This document shows, piece by piece, positions 8,652 through 18,424 of a stretch of DNA of 64,000 nt. This DNA comes from Spirosoma panaciterrae DSM 21099 (GTDB lineage Bacteria > Bacteroidota > Bacteroidia > Cytophagales > Spirosomataceae): the NCBI RefSeq assembly GCF_000374025.1, contig NZ_KB893194.1, positions 26,061 to 90,060 on the forward strand, read 5' to 3'. Numbering within the stretch: the stretch's first letter is position 1; every line of letters starts with the position of its first letter. Under the pieces are notes generated by a model. It did not search any database. It saw nothing but the letters and a program-made list of their open reading frames with translations, and had not been told where the DNA came from. The translations under genes and the position numbers were made by a program.

Positions 8652-9981
8652 TAAAATGTAAGATCGCCAGCGCTCCGTCTTTGCCTGCCTGTACCGCATC
8701 GACGACCTCTTTGCCGCCGTTGACACAGTCGCCCCCGGCAAAAACTCCGGGAATATTGGTCTCACAGTTGTCGTTGATGGCCAGTTTACCAGACCAGTTT
8801 GTCAGGTGGTTGGTATTCACCAGGTCTTCATAGGGTATTTGCCCGGCAGCTTTGATCACCATATCAACATCTAGGGTGATGGTTTCGCCCGTTTCGACCG
8901 GACTACGACGACCACTGGTATCTGGAACTCCCAATTCCATAATCTGGCAAACCAGTTGCGTCACCCGGCCATTTTCGCCTAAGACCTCCTTGGGTGATGC
9001 CAGCCAGATGATGTTGCAGCCGTCCAGTTTTGCCAGGTTCAGCTCGACTTCGGTACTTGGCATTTCGGCCTGTGTCCGCCGATAAACGATCGTTACTTCT
9101 TTGGCACCCAGTCGTTTGGCCTGGGTAGCCGCATCGATGGCGGTCATACCTAAACCAATTACGGCCACTTTATCTCCAACCGGAACCGAAGGATACCCTT
9201 TCTCGCGAATGTCGTAGATGAACCGGATGGCGTCTTCGACCCCTTCCAGTTCTTCGCCCGGAATAGCCAGATGACGTGCCACACCCACCCCAATGCCCAG
9301 GTAGACCGCATCGTAAGTAGCCTGAAGGTCTGCCAGGGTCAGATTTCGGCCCAACTCCTGCCCATAGTTGATCGTAATGCCCCCCAGTGAGGTAATGAAA
9401 TTTACTTCATCCTCACAGAATTGCGGGGTGACTTTGTAGGCAGCTATGCCATAAGTCATCAAACCACCCCCTTTGCTTTCCTTTTCGTAAATCGTCACAT
9501 CTACTCCTTCGCGGCTCAAAACGTGAGCACAACTCAGGCCTGCCGGTCCGGCCCCGACCACGGCTACTTTTTTGCCTGTAGATGGCTTACGCTGAAACAA
9601 TGGCCACTTTTGCGCAATGGCTTTTTCGGTCGAATACCGCTGAAGGCGGGCAATCGGAATGGGGGGCTCATCGAGCAGATTATACACGCAGGCTCCCTCG
9701 CACAGTTTCTCTACGGGGCATACCTTCGAACAGCCGCCCCCCATAATATTGGCATCCAGAATCGTATAGGCCGATCCTTTAAGATTATCGGTGGTAATTT
9801 GCTTGATAAACTTTGGAATATTGATGCTCGTTGGGCAACTTTTCGTGCAGGGGGCATCATAGCAAAACAAACACCGATTGGCTTCCACCAGTGCCGCTTC
9901 ACGCGTTTCGAAGGGCGGGTGAATATCGCTGAAGTTATGCTCGTACTGTTCAGTCGTAAGTCGGTTATTGAGAATGGCCAT
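8626..9981 (-). CDS. preT: NAD-dependent dihydropyrimidine dehydrogenase, PreT subunit
   Basis: PreT takes electrons from NAD(P)H and passes them through FAD and Fe-S clusters to PreA. It resembles the glutamate-synthase small chain. The N-terminal Fe-S region has CLFCYDAPCTKSCPTSINIP and GGGCSKVCPVEKLCEGAC. Then come an FAD fold (VAVVGAGPAGLSCAHVLSREG), a NAD fold (VAVIGLGMTAIDAA) and the C-terminal FAD block GVFAGGDCVNGGKEVVDAVQAGK. At 451 residues it is slightly longer than E. coli PreT. Its last ten or so residues (HFIKSERVQE) are encoded by the arm of an intergenic inverted repeat, which suggests that the repeat arrived later and reset the C-terminus. Confidence 0.94.
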   Translation of the reverse strand: MAILNNRLTTEQYEHNFSDIHPPFETREAALVEANRCLFCYDAPCTKSCPTSINIPKFIKQITTDNLKGSAYTILDANIMGGGCSKVCPVEKLCEGACVYNLLDEPPIPIARLQRYSTEKAIAQKWPLFQRKPSTGKKVAVVGAGPAGLSCAHVLSREGVDVTIYEKESKGGGLMTYGIAAYKVTPQFCEDEVNFITSLGGITINYGQELGRNLTLADLQATYDAVYLGIGVGVARHLAIPGEELEGVEDAIRFIYDIREKGYPSVPVGDKVAVIGLGMTAIDAATQAKRLGAKEVTIVYRRTQAEMPSTEVELNLAKLDGCNIIWLASPKEVLGENGRVTQLVCQIMELGVPDTSGRRSPVETGETITLDVDMVIKAAGQIPYEDLVNTNHLTNWSGKLAINDNCETNIPGVFAGGDCVNGGKEVVDAVQAGKDGALAILHFIKSERVQE

Positions 9982-9984
9982 AGA

Positions 9985-10077
9985 TAAGGAGCGAGGAGTC
10001 AGGAGCGGGAAGTGGGCATTGCTGGCATGTTTTTACGTTGATTCGTCAGCCAGTCTCACTCCTCACTCCTATTACTT
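9985..10077. repeat. Inverted repeat at the beta-ureidopropionase/preT junction
   Basis: The arm GGAGCGAGGAGTCAGGAG (from 9988) faces CTCACTCCTCACTCC (10054-10068), with an inner CTGGC/GCCAG stem. It fills the gap between the two genes. Confidence 0.6.
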
Positions 10078-10944
10078 TTACAATTCTACCAATTCCTTAT
10101 AGGTTTCCGGTCTTCGATCTCTGAAGAATTGCCAGACACTGCGGACTTCGTCGATCATATCGAGGTCGAATTCAGCAATGAGCAGTTCGTCTTTATCTTC
10201 CGATGCCTGGGCGAAGATTTGACCACGGGGGTCAACGAAATAGGATGAGCCGTAAAATCGGCCCAGGTTCCAGGGTTTTTCTTCACCCACGCGATTGATA
10301 CAACCCATAAAATAGCCATTGGCAGCCGCATGGGCGGGTTGTTCCAGTTTCCAGAGGTATTGCGAAAGACCAGCCACTGTAGCCGACGGATTGTACACGA
10401 TTTCGGCCCCATTCAGGCCCAGGCAACGGGCACCGTCGGGAAAATGGCGATCGTAACAGATGTACACCCCGATTTTAGCATAACGTGTCTGAAATACTGG
10501 ATATCCCAGGTTGCCGGGTTTAAAGAAAAATTTCTCCCAGAAGCCTGAGGTATGGGGAATGTGGTTTTTGCGGTATTTCCCCAGGTACGTACCATCCGCA
10601 TCGATGACGGCCGCCGTATTGTATAAAACACCAGCCTGTTCCTTTTCGTAGACCGGAACAATCATTACCATGTTGTACTTTTTAGCATATTCCGCCATTC
10701 GGTCAGTCGTGGGTCCCGGCACGGTTTCGGCCGATTTGTACCAGTCGGCATTTTGACCCGGACAGAAATAAGGCGTATTGAAAATTTCCTGCAAACACAA
10801 AATCTGAACCCCTTTCTTTCCGGCTTCTTCAATGAGTGGGATATGCTTCTGCACCATTGATTCTTTAATTTCGTCAATCGTGCCTTCGCCTTCGGTCATT
10901 GGCAGGCTCATCTGGATCAATCCCGATTTTATTGGTCGTGGCAT
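10078..10944 (-). CDS. Beta-ureidopropionase (nitrilase superfamily)
   Basis: The protein belongs to the nitrilase superfamily and most likely hydrolyses N-carbamoyl-beta-alanine to beta-alanine, CO2 and ammonia, the third step of reductive pyrimidine breakdown. The catalytic triad is visible: Glu53 in LCLQEIF, Lys126 in YRKNHIP and Cys163 in ICYDRHFPDGAR. The 288-residue length is right for the bacterial enzyme, and the N-terminal GLIQMS start is typical. The position between preT and the dihydropyrimidinase gene supports this reaction over N-carbamoylputrescine amidase, the closest alternative by sequence. The product is cytoplasmic, with no signal peptide. Confidence 0.9.
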   Translation of the reverse strand: MPRPIKSGLIQMSLPMTEGEGTIDEIKESMVQKHIPLIEEAGKKGVQILCLQEIFNTPYFCPGQNADWYKSAETVPGPTTDRMAEYAKKYNMVMIVPVYEKEQAGVLYNTAAVIDADGTYLGKYRKNHIPHTSGFWEKFFFKPGNLGYPVFQTRYAKIGVYICYDRHFPDGARCLGLNGAEIVYNPSATVAGLSQYLWKLEQPAHAAANGYFMGCINRVGEEKPWNLGRFYGSSYFVDPRGQIFAQASEDKDELLIAEFDLDMIDEVRSVWQFFRDRRPETYKELVEL

Positions 10945-10976
10945 GCGTGTATTGGATTAATTGGTTTGTGCTTGGA

Positions 10977-11047
10977 GCAGCGGGTATTGGGGGAAGGGCA
11001 TAGGGTTTATCGGTTATTCCCCAAGCCCTTCCCCCTCTGCCCTCTGC
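10977..11047. repeat. Inverted repeat at the dihydropyrimidinase/ureidopropionase junction
   Basis: The arm containing TTGGGGGAAGGGC (10977-11000) faces GCCCTTCCCCCTCTGC (from 11025), flanked by GCAG/CTGC ends. The stem is about 18 of 23 pairs with a short loop. It fills the intergenic gap. Confidence 0.7.
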
Positions 11048-11049
11048 TT

Positions 11050-12441
11050 TTAAATCGTTCCGTTAACTTTAGTTCGTTTAATAAAATGGCCGAATCCTTT
11101 ATCGATCAGGCAGGTATTCTCATCAATGGCGACCGTGCCCCGTAGGAGTACGGTTTTTACCTTGCCGGTCAGTTCCCAGCCTTCATAGCCGGAATAATCA
11201 ACGTTCATGTGGTGCGTTTTAGCCGAGAGCGTATGCTTCTCTTCTGGGTCAAAAATCACCAGATCGGCATCGCTTCCAATACCTATAGTACCTTTCCGGG
11301 GAAACATCCCGAATATTTTGGCGGGGTTTGTACAGGCGATTTCAACGTACTTGTTCAAAGTTATTTTTCCTTTGCCCACGCCCTCGCTGTACAGCAATTC
11401 CATTCGGTTCTCGATAGCCGGGTGCCCATTCGGAATCTTCGAGAAATCGTCCTTACCCATGAGCTTCTGTTCCCACATAAACGGACAGTGATCGGTTGCA
11501 ACCACCTGGACTAATCCCTGATTGATTCCGGCCCACAATGCCTGCTGGTCTTTTTTCTCCCGCAAGGGCGGACTCATTACCCATTTGGCACCCTCAAAGT
11601 CCTTTTCATAGAGTGAAGCATCCAGTATGAGATATTGAATACAGGTTTCGGCATACACTTTCTGGTTCCGGCGGGTGGCATTGCGAACCCCATTCAACGC
11701 ACCCTCGCAGGTCATATGCACAATGTAGCCGGGGCAACCTGTATAATCGGCCAGGTCCGTAAAACGACAGCTGGCTTCGGCTTCCGTCACTTCAGGCTGT
11801 GAGCGATAATGGTAAAGCGGTGACAGCTTTCCTTCCGACCGATGTTTGGCAATCAGATAGTCGATCATATCACCGTTGGTCGCATGAACGGTCACCATCC
11901 CCCCCTGCTTTTTCACCTCCTGCATCAGACCGACCATCTGGCTGTCGTTGATCATCAGGGCTCCTTTATAGGCCATGAACGTTTTAAACGAGGTAATACC
12001 TTCGTTATCAACCATATCTTTTATCTCAGCCTTCGAGTCATCGTTGAAATCAGTGACAGCCATATGAAAGCTATAATCGCCTACGGCTGTTCCACGGGCA
12101 CGGGAGTTCCAGTCGTCAAGAGCCTCTTTCAGGGAATGCCCCTGTTTCTGCAACACAAAATCAATAACCGTCGTGGTCCCTCCGAACAGGGCTGCCCGTG
12201 TTCCGGTTTCATACGTATCGCTCGAAAACGTGCCCATGAAGGGCATCGACAGATGCACATGGGGGTCTATGCCTCCCGGAAAAACGAGTTTCCCCGACGC
12301 GTCGATAACGGTATCGGCCTGAACGGGCAAATTCTTGCCAATAGCCGAAATCGTTTCGCCCTCAATAAAAATATCGGCAACGTAATCGTCGGCCGCTGTA
12401 ATTACCCGGCCGTTTTTAATGAGAATTGACATGGTATTCAT
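11050..12441 (-). CDS. hydA: Dihydropyrimidinase (D-hydantoinase family)
   Basis: This zinc amidohydrolase opens the ring of dihydrouracil or dihydrothymine to give N-carbamoyl-beta-amino acids. The metal-binding motif GGIDPHVHL places His61 and His63, and SFKTFMAYKG around residue 151-160 includes the lysine that is carbamylated in the family (probably K159). TVHATNGDMIDYL, YIVHMTCEGAL and VATDHCPF follow the usual order. At 463 residues it is full length. The annotated ATG is followed by another ATG three codons later, either of which could be used. It follows the NCS1 transporter gene and precedes the ureidopropionase gene in the direction of transcription. Confidence 0.94.
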   Translation of the reverse strand: MNTMSILIKNGRVITAADDYVADIFIEGETISAIGKNLPVQADTVIDASGKLVFPGGIDPHVHLSMPFMGTFSSDTYETGTRAALFGGTTTVIDFVLQKQGHSLKEALDDWNSRARGTAVGDYSFHMAVTDFNDDSKAEIKDMVDNEGITSFKTFMAYKGALMINDSQMVGLMQEVKKQGGMVTVHATNGDMIDYLIAKHRSEGKLSPLYHYRSQPEVTEAEASCRFTDLADYTGCPGYIVHMTCEGALNGVRNATRRNQKVYAETCIQYLILDASLYEKDFEGAKWVMSPPLREKKDQQALWAGINQGLVQVVATDHCPFMWEQKLMGKDDFSKIPNGHPAIENRMELLYSEGVGKGKITLNKYVEIACTNPAKIFGMFPRKGTIGIGSDADLVIFDPEEKHTLSAKTHHMNVDYSGYEGWELTGKVKTVLLRGTVAIDENTCLIDKGFGHFIKRTKVNGTI

Positions 12442-12566
12442 GTATTTACTGCTCGTGGTAACCGCAAAAGGTCACAACAAACAAACCTGTATGGTGACTC
12501 ATTGGCACACCACCCTCGTCCAACAAAGATTATCTACGGCTTAGTATAGCTCCCCTTTCCGGCTGG

Positions 12567-14060
12567 TCAGCTCACGGACAATTGTGCTTCATTGACAGCG
12601 TATCGACTCCGCATTAACCCCAGGTAGACACTACCACTCAGGAAAAAGCCCACAAACCACGCGTAATTATAAATTTGGGCAATCCAGGTGGGTACACTGT
12701 CGGCAGGCATAGCGTGAATGGTAATCAGAAACCCGGGTATAGTCGGGATAATTCCGGCCAGCAAAGCCAGAATTGCTGAGGTATTAAACCCGTTTTTGAA
12801 GCTATACATCCCACGGGCACTGTACAGATCATTCAACACCAGCTTTTGTTTCCTGAGGAAGAAATAGTCGGCAATCATAATTCCCCCAACCGGGCCAAGC
12901 AGACTCGAATACCCCACTAACCAGGTAAAAATAAACCCTGTAGGATCGGCAATCAGTTTCCAGGGAAAAATCAGAACCCCGATAACCCCAGTTATATACC
13001 CACCTTTTCGAAAGTCGATTCTGGAAGGGGCCAGATTCGCAAAATCATTGGCAGGGCTGACAATGTTGGCCGCAATATTGGTAGCTAGGGTTGAGATGGC
13101 CACCGAAATCATGGCTACACTAACCAGCAGTTTGTTATCAAACTTTCCGGCCAGAATCAGGGGGTCCCAGATGGTGGTTCCGTAAATAATCGTTGTAGCC
13201 GACGTTACTACTACCCCGATGAACGAAAACAGGGTCATGGATGGCGGCAGTCCGATAGCCTGTCCCTGGACCTGCGCTTTCTGACTGGTAGCGTAGCGGG
13301 TAAAATCAGGAATATTCAGCGAGAGCGTTGCCCAGAAGCCCACCATTCCGGTGAGAGCCGGGAAGAAAAACGCAAAGAATGCGGACGTGTCTGCAAATTT
13401 GGACGTTTGCTGGAGGATCGGGCCGAGTCCGTTTCCGGCCGAAATAGCCCACCAGAGTAGCGCAAGGGCCGCAACCGGCAGAAAGAACGCTTTGAAAATG
13501 AGCAGTTTTTTAATGCTTTCGACGCCCAGATAGACGACATACATATTCAGCAGCCAGAACAACAGGAAACAAATAGCGGGGCCGGTTTGCAGACCGAATG
13601 AGGCTGGAAAGATCTGGGGCAACGTTTCCAGAGAGGGTATCCACAACCGCAGCATCTGGTATACCGAAAAACCACCCAGCCAGGTTTGAATCCCAAACCA
13701 GCCACAGGCCACAATAGCCCGCAGCAACGCCGGAATATTAGCCCCACGGGTTCCGAAACTGGCCCGCGCCAATACCGGGAATGGAATCCCGTATTTAGCC
13801 CCCGCATGGCCGTTCAGAATCATCGGAACCAATACGATGGTATTCCCCAGAAAAATGGTCAGAATGGCCTGCCACCAGTTCATCCCCCCTTCGATGAGTG
13901 AACTGGCCATCATATACGTGGGAATGCATAAACTCATGCTGATCCACAGAGCCGCATAATTCCAGGTACTCCAGGTCCGCTTCGATGCGGGAATAGGAGC
14001 CAGATCTTCGCTATAAAGAGCCGATGATTCGCCCAGGTGGGCGTCGCTTTGTTGCTGCAT
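12567..14060 (-). CDS. NCS1-family nucleobase:cation symporter
   Basis: This inner-membrane permease of the NCS1 family imports a nucleobase or related compound (uracil, cytosine, allantoin or hydantoin) with a cation. The 497-residue protein has about twelve hydrophobic segments. Family signatures are TWSTWNYAALWISMSLCIPTYMMASSLI near the N-terminus (given in part), GHAGAKYGIPFPVLARASFG, CGWFGIQTWLGG and GPVGGIMIADYFFLRK. Its place within the pyrimidine-degradation genes points to uracil or thymine, but NCS1 specificity is hard to read from sequence. It lies downstream of the periplasmic nucleoside hydrolase gene, so base release and uptake would be produced together. Confidence 0.92.
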   Translation of the reverse strand: MQQQSDAHLGESSALYSEDLAPIPASKRTWSTWNYAALWISMSLCIPTYMMASSLIEGGMNWWQAILTIFLGNTIVLVPMILNGHAGAKYGIPFPVLARASFGTRGANIPALLRAIVACGWFGIQTWLGGFSVYQMLRLWIPSLETLPQIFPASFGLQTGPAICFLLFWLLNMYVVYLGVESIKKLLIFKAFFLPVAALALLWWAISAGNGLGPILQQTSKFADTSAFFAFFFPALTGMVGFWATLSLNIPDFTRYATSQKAQVQGQAIGLPPSMTLFSFIGVVVTSATTIIYGTTIWDPLILAGKFDNKLLVSVAMISVAISTLATNIAANIVSPANDFANLAPSRIDFRKGGYITGVIGVLIFPWKLIADPTGFIFTWLVGYSSLLGPVGGIMIADYFFLRKQKLVLNDLYSARGMYSFKNGFNTSAILALLAGIIPTIPGFLITIHAMPADSVPTWIAQIYNYAWFVGFFLSGSVYLGLMRSRYAVNEAQLSVS

Positions 14061-14067
14061 TGAGTTC

Positions 14068-14147
14068 GTGTTTGTACGGGGCGGCCCCTGTCGTTTGCAG
14101 TTTTATTGCCTGGAAGCGCTAAAATGCACGGGCCGCCCCGCACAAAC
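14068..14147. repeat. Inverted repeat between the nucleoside hydrolase and NCS1 genes
   Basis: The arm GTTTGTACGGGGCGGCCC (about 14070-14087) pairs with GGGCCGCCCCGCACAAAC (14130-14147), 17 of 18 complementary, around a 40-base loop. It is the most GC-rich of the junction hairpins. Confidence 0.75.
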
Positions 14148-14157
14148 TACAAACTCT

Positions 14158-15213
14158 TTAACTTATTTTCAAGGTATCAAATACCAATTTCTTAAATCGG
14201 GCTTCATCGGCCTCTACACAAATAGTGGCATTGGGGGCCTTTTTCCAAACCCCTAATTCATCGATCGTCAGTGCTCCCAATGTCAATTCGCCACGGGTTT
14301 CGACATCCACAAAGCGTGATACTGACTGGGTTACCAGCGTCGGGTCGATGACGGCTGCCACGGTGATGGCATCGGGATGGTTGGAGCCTTTCATTTTCTG
14401 ATGCTCCTTGCAATACGTCCGACGAATGCGATTGATCTTCATGAAAAAATCCGAATACTTCGTACCGAGCGTGGCCACCTGCGCATAATCCTCGTCGGTA
14501 AAGACCGAACTTTTCACACTGACATCGAACCCAACGGTCGTAATCGGAATTCCCGATTGAAACACAATCCGGGCGGCTTCGGGATCCACCCAGGCATTAT
14601 ACGTCGCGCCCGGGTTGATATTTCCGTAAAACTTGTAAAAACCGCCCATAAAGTACAGCCCTTTGACTTTTTTTGCCATTGCCGGTTCTTTCAGCAACGC
14701 CAACGCTACATTGGTCAGCGGCCCAATGGCGACAAGGGTCAGTTCGCCGGGATTGGCATTGACGAGCCGTATGATGGCATCGACAGCGTGTTCTTTTTCC
14801 GGTTTTTGTTTGGGGTCCGGAAAAAACGAATCACTCATACCATCGCTCCCATGCACATAGGTTGCCGTGCCATGAACCTCACGGGTCAAGGGGCGGGCTG
14901 AGCCCTGATACACCGGAATCTGTCCTGACTTACCGGCTACTTCGAGCGTATACAGTGCATTTTTAGTTTGCTGCTCAAACCCCACGTTGCCCACCGTAAT
15001 GGTAATCGCTTCAACGCTCAGTTTTGGCGAACTCACCGCCATCAACAGGGCCAGTGCATCGTCTGTAGCCGTATCGGTATCCAGTATGATTCGGGTTCGG
15101 GTGTCGGCTTTTTTTCCTTTCCCTCTGAGAGACGCAAGCGTTACGGCTGGCAAAAAGGTAGAGGCCGTACCGACCGAAAGGGCACCAATAAATTTGCGTC
15201 TTGACGTTAACAT
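14158..15213 (-). CDS. Tat-exported nucleoside hydrolase (IUNH family)
   Basis: The enzyme splits ribonucleosides into free base and ribose. The calcium-binding signature DTDTATDDA gives Asp45, Asp47, Asp51 and Asp52. The C-terminal part has NHPDAITVAAVIDP with the usual His and Asp. The N-terminus reads SRRKFIGALSVG followed by a hydrophobic stretch, a twin-arginine signal, so the protein probably acts in the periplasm. That makes sense of the cluster: nucleosides are hydrolysed outside and the bases taken up by the NCS1 permease encoded next. Total length is 351, about 310 after processing, normal for the family. Base preference cannot be told from the sequence. Confidence 0.92.
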   Translation of the reverse strand: MLTSRRKFIGALSVGTASTFLPAVTLASLRGKGKKADTRTRIILDTDTATDDALALLMAVSSPKLSVEAITITVGNVGFEQQTKNALYTLEVAGKSGQIPVYQGSARPLTREVHGTATYVHGSDGMSDSFFPDPKQKPEKEHAVDAIIRLVNANPGELTLVAIGPLTNVALALLKEPAMAKKVKGLYFMGGFYKFYGNINPGATYNAWVDPEAARIVFQSGIPITTVGFDVSVKSSVFTDEDYAQVATLGTKYSDFFMKINRIRRTYCKEHQKMKGSNHPDAITVAAVIDPTLVTQSVSRFVDVETRGELTLGALTIDELGVWKKAPNATICVEADEARFKKLVFDTLKIS

Positions 15214-15459
15214 GCTTAGTCGGCTCTTTTTATTTACGAAATTTCACTTTCAGTTCACTGTTACAGACCAAAATCCCGCAAATAAGATACCAAACCAACA
15301 TTTCAACGGGCCTGGCTTACCAATTTTCTTTATCAGCCATTCGGTTTCTGCTTATTGAATGTCATTTATGGTCATTTTACAGCCATTCTGTATGCGAAGC
15401 TGTACAATGCCCATCCACGACCATCAAATGATTACGAATGACTTATCCAGATGCCGGTT

Positions 15460-16806
15460 TTACTCAACATGCTCATCGGCAATCTGCAGTGCCTCACTGA
15501 TCATAGCCAGCCCTTCATCGATCTGTTCTCTGGTTACGCAGAGCGGGGGTGCCACGAACACGTAGCTCCAGCGCACAAACGTGTACATCCCTAACTCTTT
15601 AATTTTTGCCGCTACTTTACCCATCACGGCCATTTCTTCGGGTTTGGCATTAAACGGAGCCATGGGTTGTTTCGTGGCCCGGTTTTTGACGATTTCAAAA
15701 CAGCCCAGCAAACCCGTTGTTCTGAAATCGCCAATACAGGGATGCTTCTGTTTCATCCGTTCCGCCTGCTGGGCAACATATTGCCCCATGTCGGCTGCAT
15801 TCTCGATCAGATTCTCGTCTTCGTAAATTTTAATCGTTTCCAGGGCAGCCGCACAACCAACCGGATGGGCATTGTAGGTCATGCCGGTTGCGAGCACGGT
15901 ATCGTTGAATTTTGCCGCAATTTTATCGGTCATCATCAGGCAACCAAAAGGAATATAACCACTCGTAATCCCCTTTGCCATGGTAACCATATCGGGCACA
16001 ATCCCATGATTTTCAAAACCAAACCACTTACCCGTCCGGCCAAATCCGCTCATCACCTCATCGATAATCAGCAGTATCCCGTATTTATCACAGATGGTGC
16101 GAACAGCCTTTAGATACCCTTCTGGATATTGCAGACAACCCGACGTGCCCGATTCACCCTCCAGCAGAATGGCCGCGATGTTACCCGGCCCTTCGTATCC
16201 AATGATTCGTTCGAGCTGCTCTACCGAATCGGTCAGCAGACTGGTTTCATCATGATTCCAGCGGTACCGATAGGGAATATCGACATGGACAAAATTGGGA
16301 GCCTGCTGCGAATCGTCGGGGAGTTTACGAGGGTCCCCCCCTACCGACAGTGCCCCATACGTAGCTCCATGATAGGACTGATACCGACTAATGATTTTAT
16401 GCCGCCCGGTATAGGACCGGGCCATTTTCAGAGCCGCTTCGATGGACGTGGCCCCGCAGAGGGTAAAATAAGCCTTGTTGAGATCACCAGGGCAGATTTC
16501 AGCCAGTTTCTTTCCCAGTTCGCCCCGCACTTTTGTTACACAATAGGGCGTCACATAACTGACCTCCTGCATTTGTCGAACCACAGCCTCCGTAATCCGC
16601 TGATTGCCGTGACCGATATTGACGTTCATCAGACCAGACGAAAAGTCGATATACCGTTTATCATCGTAATCATACAGATATACCCCTTTTGCATATTTCA
16701 CAGCGATTGGTGAAATACCCTGCTGTTTGCTCCAGACAAAAACGGTTGAATCGAAATTATCCTGTAGCACTTCCTCTTTTTCCGTAAGTGAGACGGTATC
16801 TAGCAT
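15460..16806 (-). CDS. Class III aminotransferase, probably beta-alanine (or 3-aminoisobutyrate) transaminase
   Basis: This PLP-dependent class III (omega-type) aminotransferase has 448 residues. The Schiff-base lysine is K278 in MVTMAKGITSGYIPFG; the PLP phosphate loop is CGATSIEAALKMAR (117-130), and LLIIDEVMSGFGRTGK (245-260) holds the conserved Asp. In this cluster the expected substrate is beta-alanine from uracil, or 3-aminoisobutyrate from thymine, giving malonate semialdehyde or its methyl form for the next enzyme. The family also includes GABA and diamine transaminases, so specificity rests on context. It is separated from the nucleoside hydrolase gene by about 245 bases with no other gene. 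Confidence 0.9.
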   Translation of the reverse strand: MLDTVSLTEKEEVLQDNFDSTVFVWSKQQGISPIAVKYAKGVYLYDYDDKRYIDFSSGLMNVNIGHGNQRITEAVVRQMQEVSYVTPYCVTKVRGELGKKLAEICPGDLNKAYFTLCGATSIEAALKMARSYTGRHKIISRYQSYHGATYGALSVGGDPRKLPDDSQQAPNFVHVDIPYRYRWNHDETSLLTDSVEQLERIIGYEGPGNIAAILLEGESGTSGCLQYPEGYLKAVRTICDKYGILLIIDEVMSGFGRTGKWFGFENHGIVPDMVTMAKGITSGYIPFGCLMMTDKIAAKFNDTVLATGMTYNAHPVGCAAALETIKIYEDENLIENAADMGQYVAQQAERMKQKHPCIGDFRTTGLLGCFEIVKNRATKQPMAPFNAKPEEMAVMGKVAAKIKELGMYTFVRWSYVFVAPPLCVTREQIDEGLAMISEALQIADEHVE

Positions 16807-16852
16807 AGCGTTTACGATTTACCTTTTTTTATGATTGGTTGGCCTAGATCGA

Positions 16853-18310
16853 TTAACTCATCCAGTTTATACCCGCTTCAGGGTTCCATTTGGTGGTAGT
16901 TTTCTTTAGTTTCGTCCAGAATTCGATGGAGCTTTTACCCGTAATATCACCTACTCCAAACCGACTCTCGTTCCAGCCACCAAACGAAAAGGGCTCACGC
17001 GGAACGGGGACGCCCACATTGACCCCCACCATACCCGCACTCGCCCGGTCCATTACGTAGCGGGCCATTCCTCCATTTTGCGTGAATACAGCGGCTGCAT
17101 TGCCATACGGATTTGCATTTTCGATTGCCAGGGCCTCATCGACAGTATTTGTCCGCATAATGCTGATCACAGGCCCGAATAATTCTTCCTGGGCGATCGC
17201 CATGTCGGGTCGAACATAATCGATCACCGTTGGCCCCACGTAGGTGCCCTTCTCTTTGCCTTCAACCCTCGGGTTTCGTCCATCTAGCAGCACTTTGGCA
17301 CCTTGTTCTTCAGCTTCGGTGATGTACCGTTCAATTCGTTCTTTCGATGAGCGGTTTATCACAGCACCCAGGTTTTTTCCGGGTACCACTTTCTGTGCCT
17401 CTTCGCACAATTTCTCGATTATATGATCGACTGGCCCAACCGCTACCATTGCAGAAGCTGCCATGCATCGCTGTCCGGCACAACCCGCCATAGACGCAGT
17501 AATATTCTGGGCAGTCATACCGGGTATAGCATCGGGCAGAACAATCAGGTGGTTCTTGGCTCCTCCTAATGCCAGACATCGTTTAAAGTGGCTCGTCGCC
17601 CGTTGATATACGAGTTTGGCAATCTTTGTAGAGCCCACAAAGGATACCGCTTCGATGTCCGGATGATCGCAAATGGCATTGACCACTTCGCTGTCGCCAT
17701 GCACAATATTGAACACCCCGTTGGGCAATCCGGCTTCCTGTAATAATTCGGCCAATCGGCCTACGCTCAGAGGAACTTTCTCCGACGGTTTAATAATCAT
17801 ACAGTTACCAAGTGCAATCGCATTGGGTATGGTCCAATTGGGCACCATACTCGGAAAGTTGAACGGTACAATGCTGGCCACTACGCCTAAAGGCACTCGT
17901 TCGGTTCGGCATTCCACTCCCCGACTCACTTCCAGAATCTCCCCTGTTACGATCTGCGGCAGCGAACAGGCAAATTCCGATAGTTCAGCCCCTTTTTCAA
18001 TTTCGGCGACGGCTTCTTCATACGTTTTCCCATTTTCTTCCTGCACAAGCAGAGCCAGTTCGGTCAGATTTTTCTCCAGCAGCGCTTTATAGCGAAAAAA
18101 TACCTGAACCCGTTCTTTTAGCGTGGTCCGGCTCCAGGCCGGGAAGGCCGCCTGAGCCGCCCGTACAGCCCTGTCCAGATCGCCCGCTTCCGACATAGGA
18201 ACCGTTGATAGCCGGGTGCCATCTACTGGTGAAATCACTTCCAGTGTCCGATCGGTAGCCGCATCGACAAAGGCCCCATTGATGTAATTCTGAACGGGAT
18301 TATACTTCAT
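16853..18310 (-). CDS. mmsA: CoA-acylating (methyl)malonate-semialdehyde dehydrogenase
   Basis: This aldehyde dehydrogenase converts malonate semialdehyde to acetyl-CoA, or methylmalonate semialdehyde to propionyl-CoA, with NAD, CoA and loss of CO2. The nucleophile is Cys282 in GCAGQRCMA. The motif LALGGAKNH (about 246-254) lacks the glutamate general base of ordinary aldehyde dehydrogenases, a hallmark of the CoA-acylating MMSDH group. FVGSTKIAKLVY and PFNFPSMVPNWTIPNAIALGN also match that group. It is the first gene of the minus-strand cluster, 114 bases from the divergent Lrp-type regulator gene, and completes the route from pyrimidine to central metabolism. Valine catabolism is the other usual role. 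Confidence 0.94.
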   Translation of the reverse strand: MKYNPVQNYINGAFVDAATDRTLEVISPVDGTRLSTVPMSEAGDLDRAVRAAQAAFPAWSRTTLKERVQVFFRYKALLEKNLTELALLVQEENGKTYEEAVAEIEKGAELSEFACSLPQIVTGEILEVSRGVECRTERVPLGVVASIVPFNFPSMVPNWTIPNAIALGNCMIIKPSEKVPLSVGRLAELLQEAGLPNGVFNIVHGDSEVVNAICDHPDIEAVSFVGSTKIAKLVYQRATSHFKRCLALGGAKNHLIVLPDAIPGMTAQNITASMAGCAGQRCMAASAMVAVGPVDHIIEKLCEEAQKVVPGKNLGAVINRSSKERIERYITEAEEQGAKVLLDGRNPRVEGKEKGTYVGPTVIDYVRPDMAIAQEELFGPVISIMRTNTVDEALAIENANPYGNAAAVFTQNGGMARYVMDRASAGMVGVNVGVPVPREPFSFGGWNESRFGVGDITGKSSIEFWTKLKKTTTKWNPEAGINWMS

Positions 18311-18424
18311 ATATCTGCCAGTGTTCTACATTTTTTATAGAAACAGAGTATGCAAACTAAAAAAAAGTTAAATACAAGTCAATTTTTAACAATATTTTTA
18401 CAACCATAACTTGTCGTAAAAGGA
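18311..18424. promoter_or_regulatory. Divergent promoter region between the catabolic cluster and its Lrp-type gene
   Basis: This AT-rich 114-base gap has runs of A and T and no reading frame. It must contain the start signals for both directions. I see no perfect TANNTTTG element; TAGTTTGC on the minus strand near 18352 is the nearest. Lrp-type binding here is an inference from position. Confidence 0.5.

Noticed and set aside
11842..12429. A 195-codon plus-strand frame inside the dihydropyrimidinase gene
   Set aside because: It mirrors conserved codons of the enzyme on the other strand; no promoter or family pattern.
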